A stretch of 64,000 nucleotides of DNA from an uncultured Shimia sp. (GTDB taxonomy: Bacteria > Pseudomonadota > Alphaproteobacteria > Rhodobacterales > Rhodobacteraceae): assembly GCF_947493595.1 (NCBI RefSeq), contig NZ_CANLRL010000007.1:1-64000 (forward strand), read 5' to 3'. Of this stretch, positions 1 through 9,741 are shown piece by piece (position 1 is the stretch's first letter; every line of letters starts with the position of its first letter). The notes below the pieces were generated by a model. That model was given only the letters and a program-made list of their open reading frames with translations. It searched no databases and had not been told where the DNA came from. The position numbers and the translations under genes were made by a program.

Positions 1-1708
<1,708 letters not shown>

Positions 1709-1734
1709 GAGGTCCCTCCCGCAGTTTGTTTTGG

Positions 1735-2022
1735 TCAACTCTGGTTGTGATCTTGTCTGGCCTTGTCACGTGCAAGTGCACGCAAGAGTTGATGAAAGTG
1801 TTCTTTCAACTGGGAGTCCGCATCTGGTTTTACAAGTGGGGGCGAATCCGAAGGCAGGGAAGCAACAGAAGGCGATCGGCGGTTTGCACCACCGTTTGCT
1901 GCCGTCTTGATGTTGGTCCGCTTGGCCAAGATGTCTGTCTCCAAAAAAATGCGCGACAAAGGATCTCTTGCCGCTTGGAGATGACGTATGCGGAAAATTT
2001 TAGGTCTGCATGGTTTAGTCAA
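1735..2022 (-). CDS. possible small protein upstream of the recombinase
   Basis: A 95-codon frame with a TTG start, whose stop overlaps a possible TTG start of the recombinase (TTGA overlap). This arrangement would allow translational coupling. The product is basic and polar with no recognisable domain; the C-terminal part (about residues 70-95) looks helical. No convincing ribosome-binding site was seen. It could be a real accessory protein of the recombinase or chance open frame; I lean slightly to chance. Confidence 0.3.
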   Translation of the reverse strand: MTKPCRPKIFRIRHLQAARDPLSRIFLETDILAKRTNIKTAANGGANRRSPSVASLPSDSPPLVKPDADSQLKEHFHQLLRALARDKARQDHNQS

Positions 2023-2394
2023 TCCTTTATGTGGATAACTCGAATTCTCGCAGGGTGGCCCAAGGCGTTCTGGAAGGCCTCAACTGGAAATCCGGACATC
2101 TCACGCAATCAGACAATTTGATCAGAAATAGGCTGACAGACAGGGGAGTGGAGAGGGGGCACGCCTTTCCTCAATCCAACAGACTGTTGGTCGCAGCGAA
2201 AAATCCGGAGGATTTGTGAGCGAGAAGGGGTCGAGGGGGTATCCCCATCGCGAACAGAGAAGTTGCAGATTGCCGGAGGAAAATTGCAACTTCTCTAGTG
2301 AGTACAGCGAGTTGCACATAGATGAATTAGGGGCGCGGTACTTTCTTAAGCCTGACTTAGACTCTGAGCACAGCAAGAAGCCCGTGAGACCACC
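2023..2394. other. non-coding region upstream of the relaxase gene
   Basis: No convincing gene in about 370 bases between the recombinase side and the relaxase gene. It contains a 12-bp perfect inverted repeat (listed separately) and a G-rich stretch at about 2222-2240. Position just upstream of a relaxase is where a mobilization origin is usually found. Confidence 0.6.
2256..2296. repeat. 12-bp inverted repeat, candidate oriT or regulatory hairpin
   Basis: AGAGAAGTTGCA at 2256-2267 is repeated as its exact reverse complement at 2285-2296, with a 17-base spacer. MobV-type relaxases act at origins containing inverted repeats close to their own gene, and this one lies about 100 bases upstream of the relaxase start. 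No nick-site consensus was identified, so oriT is inference; an operator or RNA hairpin is the alternative. Confidence 0.5.
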
Positions 2395-4044
2395 ATGACC
2401 AAACACCCCAGATTCGACAAGACGTCCTCGGAAACCGTTGGCGATGTGCAGCACCCGATTGTGTTGCGCTTTGCGAGGTTGAAGCCATCTCAGCTCTCCC
2501 GATTCCGGATGCATGACCTGAGAACTGGCGGCCATCTTGCGCACGTGGATCTCTCGACAAGTTCAGAAAACCGGATTGAGTTTGGTCCAGCTGACTGGAT
2601 TGCGCGGTTCCAAAAAAGACTGATGAGGGTGGCTCGGTACAATCATCGGCAGGAACTGGCGGCTTTGGAGGCGCGTGGGCGGCGGAAGCAAATTGCGGAT
2701 CGGCAGGCGGCAGGCCCGCTCAATCCGTGGCATGGCAGCACTGACGCACCACTGCGAGAAGGCATCCTCACAGTAAACAAAGACTATTTTGGCGGATCTG
2801 GTGCAGATGTCTGGAGTATCTCTCAGGTTGATTCATTCCGTGAGGCGGCCATGGCATTCCTGGAAGAGAACTTCGCGGGTGGTCAGCTGCTCTATGCCTC
2901 TTCGCATTCAGATGAGGAAGCCTTCCACATCCATTTTGTCACTGCGACCTGGTCTCGCAAAACGACAGCAAACCGAGGTCGACAGTATCTTCTCAAGGCT
3001 TCTGAAAACCCGCTTCTCAGGGACTACGAGCATGCCCAGAATTTAGCTGGAGAACACTTCAAGGAAATTGGGATAACCAGAGGCAAGCGGTCGGCAGAGG
3101 CGCGGCGTGAGGCGATTGCAGAGGGCAAGCGACCGGAGAAGAAACGGCGGCATGTGCCGCCTTCGGAATACAGAGAAATGGAGAGGGAGGTTGGGGCCGC
3201 CGAGGCGGCGGTTCTTACTGAGGCCGGCCGTGAAACGGCCGAGGTTACGTTGAAGGTGGCGCGCAAGCGCGTCTCAAAAGAGGAGCGCCGCCTGCGGCGG
3301 CGCAAAAGACAGGCAGAAAAGCTGCGCCAGAGCGCAGCAGAGGACCTGTCTGTATCTAAGAAAAAATCGGAGCAGATGCGGCAGAGGGCGCGGGCAAAAG
3401 CCGTTAGGGAGGCGGCGAGGCTAAGGGTCGAGCAGGAAGAGGCATTGGCGGAGGAACGCAGGGCGCACCAACGGGAGATGGAGCTGCGACAGCAGCAGGT
3501 GGATGCGGTCGTGGCAGAGGCAAAGGCCATTGTAGAGGAAGATAAGGCGCAGGCCATGCGGTTCCTGCAGCAAGCGGAAAAAGCTGTGGAGATAAGGGAC
3601 GATGCGGTGACGCGGGCTAAGGAAGCCGAGGGGGTTGTCCAAGAGGCGGAGAAGGCCGTCGCACGTGCCAAGGCAGAAGAGCGGGCGGTGACGTCGAGGG
3701 TGGAAGCTCTGTTGGTCGGGATGGAAATGATAGCTGAAGGATGGGTGCGGTTTAGACCCAAGCGGAAGGACAAGCCGGCGGGAATCCGGTTTGGTGAAAA
3801 TGCTCCACAGGATCAACATCAGAGGTCAGAAATTGATGCAACCATGACGTCCGGCGGCAGACTTCTCATGAGGTTGGCGCAGGTGGTGTATGAAACCGTC
3901 AGCAAGTTGCTGGCAGCTGAAAAGGCGCAGATCAAACACGATGCAGAGGAGGTGCAGCGCAAACGTGAGGAGCTGCAGATGGCTGAGGATCAAAGGCTCA
4001 AGGTGATTGTGGAAAGGTATGGACTTGGTGGGAGCAGCCAGTGA
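2395..4044 (+). CDS. MobV/Pre-family relaxase (plasmid mobilization protein)
   Basis: Relaxase that would nick the element's transfer origin and pilot the strand during mobilization by a helper conjugation system. Near the N terminus FARLKPSQLSRFRMHDLR aligns with the MobV/Pre motif I (key His40 and Arg43), followed by an HVDLS...N segment like the family's 'IDhSRs..N'. The metal-binding motif HSDEEAFHIHF (His171, His178, His180) matches the family's HxDE..PHxHx motif with Phe replacing Pro. From about residue 230 the protein is a long, charged, Ala/Glu/Arg-rich coiled coil, common in MobV proteins. 549 aa. No strong ribosome-binding site, but the ATG fits the start of homology. No mating-pore genes are seen, so the element would be mobilizable and not self-transmissible. 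Confidence 0.82.
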   Translation: MTKHPRFDKTSSETVGDVQHPIVLRFARLKPSQLSRFRMHDLRTGGHLAHVDLSTSSENRIEFGPADWIARFQKRLMRVARYNHRQELAALEARGRRKQIADRQAAGPLNPWHGSTDAPLREGILTVNKDYFGGSGADVWSISQVDSFREAAMAFLEENFAGGQLLYASSHSDEEAFHIHFVTATWSRKTTANRGRQYLLKASENPLLRDYEHAQNLAGEHFKEIGITRGKRSAEARREAIAEGKRPEKKRRHVPPSEYREMEREVGAAEAAVLTEAGRETAEVTLKVARKRVSKEERRLRRRKRQAEKLRQSAAEDLSVSKKKSEQMRQRARAKAVREAARLRVEQEEALAEERRAHQREMELRQQQVDAVVAEAKAIVEEDKAQAMRFLQQAEKAVEIRDDAVTRAKEAEGVVQEAEKAVARAKAEERAVTSRVEALLVGMEMIAEGWVRFRPKRKDKPAGIRFGENAPQDQHQRSEIDATMTSGGRLLMRLAQVVYETVSKLLAAEKAQIKHDAEEVQRKREELQMAEDQRLKVIVERYGLGGSSQ

Positions 4045-4144
4045 AGTGCAAGAAAGAAGCTCTGAGTAATATCGGCCTAAAACAGGGGCATATTGGACGC
4101 GCCAGTCATGGGTAAGTTACAGAAGCCCAGGCAAACCACCGATC

Positions 4145-4318
4145 CTAAGTTGGCCGGTTGTCTTCTAACCAACGCTGGAGGATACGACGAAGCATCTCAG
4201 GGCGGGTAGGGAGATCTGGCTCCAATTTGCGCGCCTCATCAAGTTCCCTGATTTGGTCCACATGCAGTCTGACATTGACTGCTTCTGTGTCGACTCTGGG
4301 GCGGCCCAGCTTAGCCAT
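4145..4318 (-). CDS. small ribbon-helix-helix-like DNA-binding protein
   Basis: 57 aa from ATG at 4318, preceded by an AAGAGGAAAA ribosome-binding site; an upstream TTG at 4348 would add ten residues lacking homology features. The pattern MAKLGRPRVDTEAVNVRLHVDQI followed by a helix (LDEARKL) and a second helix (PEMLRRILQRWLED) resembles CopG/Arc ribbon-helix-helix proteins: a short beta strand 'VNVRL' then two helices. It could be an autoregulator of the element or a mobilization accessory protein. The gene is convergent with the relaxase gene. No toxin-like partner is visible next to it. Confidence 0.65.
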   Translation of the reverse strand: MAKLGRPRVDTEAVNVRLHVDQIRELDEARKLEPDLPTRPEMLRRILQRWLEDNRPT

Positions 4319-4427
4319 ACAATTTTCCTCTTGACTTGTTGGCGCCATTAAATCATATAGGGCGTGTGATGCAAGAGCTGCAACTCCCGCACCACACTGA
4401 CCACAACGATCTTACGAGGAGATCAAT

Positions 4428-4937
4428 ATGGCTGATATGCCCATTAACACAGCGGCAGCTGTGTCTGCACCCCTGAATCCATCTTTGCCCTGCGGGTCTC
4501 ATGACGCCTTCGGCGTTGTCTTGGAACAACTGGAAGAAGCACTTTGGCTTGAGCAACTGGCATTTGGGGGATTTGGCGATCCGTCTATGTCTCAGGTTTA
4601 TGAGGATGCCTCAAATGCTTGGACGCAATGCGAAACGTCTTTGCTTCAGTTCGTTGCGTCCCCGGATGCGCGCCCTTTGACCAAGGCGGCAGCCGATCTT
4701 CTATTGTCGGCCCTACTCGATGAAGGCAGATCAAAGGCGGACCTGTGGGGATATGTGGAAGAGGCACAAGAGCTTTCCTGTCTGGCAACTTTGGTCGGAA
4801 AACCGATCAGCACAAGGACGGTCACACAATTGCGCTGCGCCACCAAGCTCATTGGTGAACTGGTTGAGGCGGCAATGCGAGATGCAGCAACTTCCGACGT
4901 CGTTGAAAGGGTCTCTTTGACCGCCACCGCAGCTTAA
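4428..4937 (+). CDS. hypothetical protein of the mobile element
   Basis: 169 aa, not recognised. A good ribosome-binding site (ACGAGGAGATCAAT before ATG) supports translation. The sequence is mostly alpha-helical by eye, without signal peptide, membrane segment or cysteine clusters; the region LLLSALLDEGRSKADLWGY and the C-terminal helix (LIGELVEAAMRDAA) look like helical-bundle elements. It faces away from the small DNA-binding protein gene, with which it shares the 4319-4427 upstream region, and is followed by a GIY-YIG-like gene whose ribosome-binding site closely resembles its own. Probably accessory cargo. Confidence 0.6.
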   Translation: MADMPINTAAAVSAPLNPSLPCGSHDAFGVVLEQLEEALWLEQLAFGGFGDPSMSQVYEDASNAWTQCETSLLQFVASPDARPLTKAAADLLLSALLDEGRSKADLWGYVEEAQELSCLATLVGKPISTRTVTQLRCATKLIGELVEAAMRDAATSDVVERVSLTATAA

Positions 4938-5087
4938 ATCCCGCACACCGCACAATGCTTTCCCGTCCGTTCATCGCGGGCGGGGTGGGGACGTGCGTCC
5001 AGATATTCTCAACGAGGAGTCATCACATTCAGCAAGAAAAATTTTAGATTTCCAGAAGGCAACCCAGGCTTCTCTATTGACGGTCAA

Positions 5088-5987
5088 TTGGTGCCGGCCT
5101 TCGCAGGGGTAGTGAAGAAAGAGTGGCGCAAGGCCGCCTTGAAACATGGCTTTGAAATCCTCGGTCGAGCACTTGATCGATACTGGCTCGTGCTGAACTG
5201 CAAAGTTTGTAAGACTGTCCAACTGAAGCGTTTGAATGTGGTGCGCGATCACGCCCCCATTTGCCACCACTGCATCCACATTCGCCGTATATCTGAAGCC
5301 GAAGCGGCAGGGGCTGCGCTTTTGTCGGAGCCTTCCGGTGACCGCAAGTATGGTCTGTACAAGCTGACATGTGGGCACACCGTCAGACGTCAATACAGCC
5401 GCGTTCAAACCGCGGCAGCGGGTGGGTATAAGCTCGGCTGTGATGAATGCCGCGAAGCCCGATACGCACGCGAAGCGGAAGTCCATGGCTGGCGTCTCAT
5501 AGGGCCCGCAAGCGATGGTCGGCTAGGATATCGCCAATATCAGCACTCAACCTGTGGTCATACGCAAGACGTGATGATTGGTAACATGGCTTGGGGCGAC
5601 TGCAGTTGTGGCAAATGCGGACAAGGCTGGCCGTCTAAGCCTTCTTTTATCTATCTGTTCAAGATTGATCTGCCTGGCAATCCAGTGCTGAAACTTGGCT
5701 ACAGCGCTCGGCCGCAAAAGCGGTTGAAACATCAACTCGGGCTGGATCGGGCGGTCAATGTAGAGGTGCCGCGAGTCCTGCCGATGCTGTCAGGCCATGA
5801 TGCGCTGACTGAAGAAACAGCGTGTCACCGGTCCCTGCTGAAAGAACGGCCTGATTTGATCGTGCCCAAAGACGAGTTCGGCAGCGCAATCAATACCCAG
5901 TCAGAAATCTACAAGCTTGAAGCCAGCGAAATCATCAATGGCTTGTTGGATCGCATTGAGCAGCGAAATCCATCTGATCGCATCTAG
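5088..5987 (+). CDS. GIY-YIG-like (T5orf172-type) protein with Cys/His clusters; start uncertain
   Basis: About 299 aa from TTG 5088 (GTG at 5091 also possible). Residues about 185-220 (IYLFKIDL...LKLGYSARPQKRLK) match the core of the T5orf172/Mug113 branch of GIY-YIG nucleases, with the typical 'KlGys..p.kRlk' end. The N-terminal part carries several CxxC/CxxCH pairs (CKVC, CHHC, CGHT, CDEC, CSCGKCG) that would bind zinc and may recognise DNA. The reading frame stays open upstream to an AACGAGGAGT ribosome-binding site at 5011-5020, but the codons behind it are ATC/ACA/TTC, not a standard start. The true start may be a rare ATC/ATT or may have been lost. Likely a nuclease or DNA-binding cargo protein of the element. 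Confidence 0.65.
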   Translation: MVPAFAGVVKKEWRKAALKHGFEILGRALDRYWLVLNCKVCKTVQLKRLNVVRDHAPICHHCIHIRRISEAEAAGAALLSEPSGDRKYGLYKLTCGHTVRRQYSRVQTAAAGGYKLGCDECREARYAREAEVHGWRLIGPASDGRLGYRQYQHSTCGHTQDVMIGNMAWGDCSCGKCGQGWPSKPSFIYLFKIDLPGNPVLKLGYSARPQKRLKHQLGLDRAVNVEVPRVLPMLSGHDALTEETACHRSLLKERPDLIVPKDEFGSAINTQSEIYKLEASEIINGLLDRIEQRNPSDRI

Positions 5988-6048
5988 CTCAGTTTGATCC
6001 GCCTTGTTCTCAAAACAACTCTGACGAATCCCATTCTAGGAAACGCAT

Positions 6049-6885
6049 ATGTCCCAAACCAGTTCCCACAATACATCCGAAATCCAGAACCATACAGTAC
6101 CAGACTCTCCGGCTTTTGTTATGCGACGCTTGCTCGGCACAATCATGCAGCGATTTGCCAACGCACGTGATCCCGAGTTCGTAAAGAAAGACACCCAAGG
6201 TTACGACTTGGTTGAAGACTCTATCGACTATGTAGATGTCACCGACGATGATCCTGCGCCCAAAAAAGTCTATCTGGGTACGCCGAAATCAGAAAGCTTG
6301 ACGCAGGCGGAAATCCTAGCCGCAATCGAATCTGGGATTGACCCCTTTGCCTCTGATGTGAATGGCGAACCAGATCGTCAATTTTTGCACCCACCATTTA
6401 CAGATCTTCTTGTGGGGGCACGAATTGCCGATTGGATCACTTCTACAGGACAGTTTGAGAGCTTGGTTGCTGATGACGCGTTTTATGTTGTCGTCGAAGC
6501 TGATGAGCAATTCCGCAATGTGTATGAGGCATCATTAGAAGCCGTTTGTATGCTTTCTGCACAACTATTTTTGGCGCAAAGAGACGACTTTGACGGATTC
6601 GAAATATGCGTGAAAGACTGCGACTGGCAGCGATTACAGTCGAGCAGAAAATCCACGTTAAAGGAGCCGGGTTGGCGCTACAAACGGTATGGTTTTGAGA
6701 AATCAGTTCGGGCGGCGCTGGTCGAAAACGTGCCCGTTGTCGCAGTCGTCAAAACCTCGAATGACATTCCAGAAGACTTGCGGGTCTTTCAACCTGTTGA
6801 GTTGGAGCTTCCGGCTTTGTCGCGAGAAATGCTCGTTGAAATCTTACGTGTAACGCATACTTCCACAGGCCACCTGGCCGAATAG
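6049..6885 (+). CDS. N-terminal part of an AAA+/M41 protease (ends at in-frame TAG)
   Basis: 278 codons from ATG 6049 with an AGGAAA ribosome-binding site. No known domain is seen in residues 1-200. The end (about 225-278, VPVVAVVKTSNDIPEDLRVFQ...) reads like the part of a large AAA+ protein just before its ATPase core. The stop TAG (6883-6885) is in the same frame as the following 493-codon gene, with only ATT and GCC between the stop and its first TTG. A single G-to-T change of GAG (Glu) would explain it. The two frames together would encode one protein of about 774 aa. Alternatives are a true two-gene arrangement or amber readthrough. Confidence 0.75.
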   Translation: MSQTSSHNTSEIQNHTVPDSPAFVMRRLLGTIMQRFANARDPEFVKKDTQGYDLVEDSIDYVDVTDDDPAPKKVYLGTPKSESLTQAEILAAIESGIDPFASDVNGEPDRQFLHPPFTDLLVGARIADWITSTGQFESLVADDAFYVVVEADEQFRNVYEASLEAVCMLSAQLFLAQRDDFDGFEICVKDCDWQRLQSSRKSTLKEPGWRYKRYGFEKSVRAALVENVPVVAVVKTSNDIPEDLRVFQPVELELPALSREMLVEILRVTHTSTGHLAE

Positions 6886-6891
6886 GCCATT

Positions 6892-8373
6892 TTGGCGCTG
6901 TTGCCCGGTGAGGAACAGTTGGCAAGTCTGTCAATAGCAGCATTTGAACGTGCATTCTGCGCGCCAACCACTTTGCAAGTAGCGAAACGGCTACAGGACT
7001 ACGCCTCCAACCTTGAGGAAATGCCCTTGGCGCCAGTGGAGAATGCATCGACGGGCAAAACCTTGGATGACATGTACCTCAGCGATGACGTGCGGCGGTT
7101 ATGCAAGCAAATGCTTGCGGATTTGAAAGCGCATCAAGGGGGCATGATCGATTGGGCTGAAGTCCCGTCATCGCTGTTTCTGTCGGGGCCTCCGGGTAAC
7201 GGAAAGACTATGCTGGCCGAAGCGCTGGCGGGGTCGGCCGGAGTGAAACTCTTCACCACAAGCTACGGCGACTGCCAAAAACATGGTCACCAAGGCGATT
7301 TCCTGAAATCCTTGGCGGCGAAAGTCGAATGGGCAATCAAACACACACCTTGTGTCTTGTTCATCGACGAGTTTGACAGCTTCAATCATCGAAACAAACG
7401 CGACCGCAATTCTGACTATATCGTAGGTATTGTGAATACTCTGCTCGAGCATTTGACACGTCTTAACGAGACACCCGGTTTGCTTTTGGTTGCAGCAGCG
7501 AACCACAAAGACATGATCGACCCAGCTCTGCTACGGCCCGGACGATTTGATTTGCATGCGACGATCGACAAGCCCACCAAAGAAGGCGTCCGCAAGCTTT
7601 TGGAGATGGCGCTGGCGATGGATTTGCCGGACGGGCTTGTGGGCGATCTGGTGAACGGGTTGTTTGGGCCATCCGGCGCGGAAGTCGCTGGCTTCGTCCG
7701 CCAAGCAAAAGCTGCTGCGCGGGCAACAGGAGCGAAACTCCAGGAACAGCATTTGCGCGACACATTGCCAAAAGTGACGAACCCGTTTGCCGATCCAGAT
7801 CTCAATCGCATTGCCGTTCACGAAGCCGGGCATGTGATCGTGGCACGCCACTTGAAGCGGCCGCTTCCGGATGTGGTGCGGCTCACCAACTCAGGCGGAC
7901 ATGTTGCGTCACCGCGGGCAAGAATTGCGGCTTTGGAAAACACGCTTGATGACGTTGCTATTGACCTTGCTGGACGAGCTGCGGAAGAGGCGATGTTCGG
8001 AAATGTCTCCGCCGGCGCCGCGGAAGATCTGCTCTATGCCACGGAAATGCTATTTGCCGCCCGGAACCATTGGGGGCTTTATGATGACCAGCTTGTTGTG
8101 CTGCCAGCAGATGTCGGTCGACCAGTCGAGACTGAGGCGAGAGTGAACGCGCAAATCGATGCAGAGCTTCAGGCGCAATATCAGCGTGCCTTTGAAATCG
8201 TGTCGGTGAAGCTGGATCCCCTGGTATTGCTTGCTGGTGTGCTGTTGGAGAAACGGGAAATGGATCGGGCAGCGCTGAAAGCCTTCTTTGAGGGCGGCAT
8301 TAGTGGAATGGTAGGGCAACTGTCGGATGGCAAAACGGAGACTGGCGTTCATCCGAAGGATCTTGCGGAATGA
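6892..8373 (+). CDS. soluble AAA+ ATPase with FtsH-like M41 metalloprotease domain
   Basis: ATP-dependent zinc protease. Walker A GPPGNGKT (99-106), Walker B LFIDE (156-160) and a second region LLRPGRFD (213-220) define the AAA+ module. HEAGH (310-314) plus the Asp in AGAAEDLLYATEM (Asp379) supply the M41 zinc ligands. FtsH has N-terminal membrane helices; none is present here, so the enzyme should be cytoplasmic. The apparent start is a TTG at 6892 without a ribosome-binding site; the frame is continuous with the upstream gene except for one TAG, so this is probably the C-terminal two thirds of one protein. The stop overlaps the next start (ATGA at 8370), indicating coupled translation with the exonuclease-like gene. 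The substrate is unknown. Confidence 0.88.
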   Translation: MALLPGEEQLASLSIAAFERAFCAPTTLQVAKRLQDYASNLEEMPLAPVENASTGKTLDDMYLSDDVRRLCKQMLADLKAHQGGMIDWAEVPSSLFLSGPPGNGKTMLAEALAGSAGVKLFTTSYGDCQKHGHQGDFLKSLAAKVEWAIKHTPCVLFIDEFDSFNHRNKRDRNSDYIVGIVNTLLEHLTRLNETPGLLLVAAANHKDMIDPALLRPGRFDLHATIDKPTKEGVRKLLEMALAMDLPDGLVGDLVNGLFGPSGAEVAGFVRQAKAAARATGAKLQEQHLRDTLPKVTNPFADPDLNRIAVHEAGHVIVARHLKRPLPDVVRLTNSGGHVASPRARIAALENTLDDVAIDLAGRAAEEAMFGNVSAGAAEDLLYATEMLFAARNHWGLYDDQLVVLPADVGRPVETEARVNAQIDAELQAQYQRAFEIVSVKLDPLVLLAGVLLEKREMDRAALKAFFEGGISGMVGQLSDGKTETGVHPKDLAE

Positions 8374-8969
8374 ACGGTGGATGGAGGCAGTTCCTATTTG
8401 TGTCATTTGAGGCCAGCTCTTTGAGTTCGGAAAGCTGGCCAATTGAAGTTGGGATCGCTCGCCTTTATGGCGATAGGGTTATGCAGGCGTCTTGCCTCAT
8501 TCGACCTCGCAAGGCGTGGCCGTGGGATGACTGGAGTTTTGAGAGGCAGCGCCTTCATGGCATCAGATTGAAGGCATTGCGTTCTGCACGGCCTGCAGCT
8601 GAGGTTGCGGATTGGCTTGAGAGAGAACTGGTCGGGCGAAAATTGGTGTGCGGCAATGCGTTTTTTGACCAGTGGTGGCTGGATCAGTTGGTAGGCGCTT
8701 TGTCGCCGCACATTTTGGAATTTGAGCAAGCAGCGGATTGGGCTTTTGGGGCAAAAGGAGTTTTGGTGCCCAATCGGTTGAGCTGTGTCCAGCGGAGCTT
8801 ATCCCGACAGGCTATGCGGTATCGCGTCGGCGAAGATGCTGCCCGGTTGTGTAGGGCCTGGAGGGCTGGGCTTCTTGGTGACAATGGAGTTCTCCGGAGT
8901 GGAAACCAGCCTACAGAATTGCCTCCGTCTCTCAAAGCCGCCCCCCAAAAAACGCGAGCAGAAATATGA
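8370..8969 (+). CDS. DEDDh exonuclease-like protein with altered catalytic residues
   Basis: 199 aa. The fold is recognisable from FVSFEASSLSSESWPIEVG, which aligns with motif I of DnaQ-type 3'-5' exonucleases (usual form FxDFEASSL...PIEVG), from NAFFDQWWL (motif II) and from YRVGEDA (motif III, usually HRAxxDA). Two expected catalytic residues are missing: the first Asp of DxE is Ser, and the motif III His is Tyr. The protein may therefore bind nucleic acid or nucleotides without cleaving them, or have decayed. ATG overlaps the protease stop, and its own stop overlaps the next ATG, so it is the middle gene of a coupled operon. Confidence 0.72.
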   Translation: MNGGWRQFLFVSFEASSLSSESWPIEVGIARLYGDRVMQASCLIRPRKAWPWDDWSFERQRLHGIRLKALRSARPAAEVADWLERELVGRKLVCGNAFFDQWWLDQLVGALSPHILEFEQAADWAFGAKGVLVPNRLSCVQRSLSRQAMRYRVGEDAARLCRAWRAGLLGDNGVLRSGNQPTELPPSLKAAPQKTRAEI

Positions 8970-9532
8970 AAAATTGGTACACGGCAGATTGTCACTTTGG
9001 CCACGGTAACGTCATCAAGTTTTGCGGTAGGCCGTTTGAGACGGTTGACGAGATGGATGCAGCAATCATTGAGAACATGTGGAAAGTGGTTGGTCCGGAA
9101 GACCGCCTCTTCATACTCGGCGATTTTGCGTTCGGCGCACGGACCAAAGAACGGGCCTTTTTGGAGCACATGTTTGCGCAGCTGCCAGGGGCGGAGCGCC
9201 ACTTGGTGGTTGGCAATCACGACCAGAAGCAGACGCTTGAGTTGCCATGGGACACGGTATCGCAAGTGTCGGAAGTGCGGGACGGGCCGCATCAGCAGCG
9301 CAATACGTTGTGCCATTACCCACTTATCACATGGAACCATGCTCGCCGGGGAGCGCTCCAGATGTTTGGTCATGTGCATGGCAATTGGCTCGGATCGCGG
9401 AACTCAGTGAACGTTGGTGTTGATGTTTGGGATTTTGCACCGGTTGATTTTGACGCCGTACAAAGGCGTGCGTCTACCTTGCCGCCTAACAAACATTGGC
9501 ATGATGTGGAGCCGGGGGCGGATCTGGAATAG
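8966..9532 (+). CDS. calcineurin-like metallophosphoesterase
   Basis: 188 aa member of the two-metal phosphoesterase family. Metal ligands appear in order: ADCHFGH (Asp and His near residue 8-10), LGDFAFG (Asp about 53), VGNHDQ (Asn/His about 83-85), CHYPL (His) and GHVHG (His pair near 135). All the canonical blocks are present, so the enzyme looks active; substrates of the family include phosphodiesters of nucleotides and nucleic acids. The start overlaps the stop of the exonuclease-like gene by four bases (ATGA). It closes the protease operon and is the last gene before the right flank of the element. Confidence 0.88.
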   Translation: MKNWYTADCHFGHGNVIKFCGRPFETVDEMDAAIIENMWKVVGPEDRLFILGDFAFGARTKERAFLEHMFAQLPGAERHLVVGNHDQKQTLELPWDTVSQVSEVRDGPHQQRNTLCHYPLITWNHARRGALQMFGHVHGNWLGSRNSVNVGVDVWDFAPVDFDAVQRRASTLPPNKHWHDVEPGADLE

Positions 9533-9741
9533 CGGGGAGGAATTTGTCTGTGGCGGGCACGTCTATCCCAATTTGGTAGAGGCAAGACGGCGATAAATTG
9601 CGCATCTTGCTGGATGGCTGGGACCTGGTTGTTTGGGAACTTCGGCCAAATGCAGGCATAACAATTTGGTGCGGTGAAGGTCCGCTTTTCGTTCGAAGAA
9701 CCCCGCGGTTTCGATAGTGATGGCAGCAGGCTATCGTGGCA
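9533..9741. other. non-coding right flank of the element
   Basis: About 210 bases with no recognisable gene. It holds a short GGTGAAGGTCCGCTTTT stretch (about 9673-9689) that resembles dispersed intergenic repeats elsewhere in the window. The right boundary of the mobile element probably lies in or near this interval, but no copy of the tRNA 3' end was recognised. Confidence 0.45.

Noticed and set aside
3024-3773. Long Ser/Ala-rich minus-strand frame opposite the relaxase
   Set aside because: Antisense shadow of the Arg/Ala/Glu-rich coiled coil; composition follows from that.
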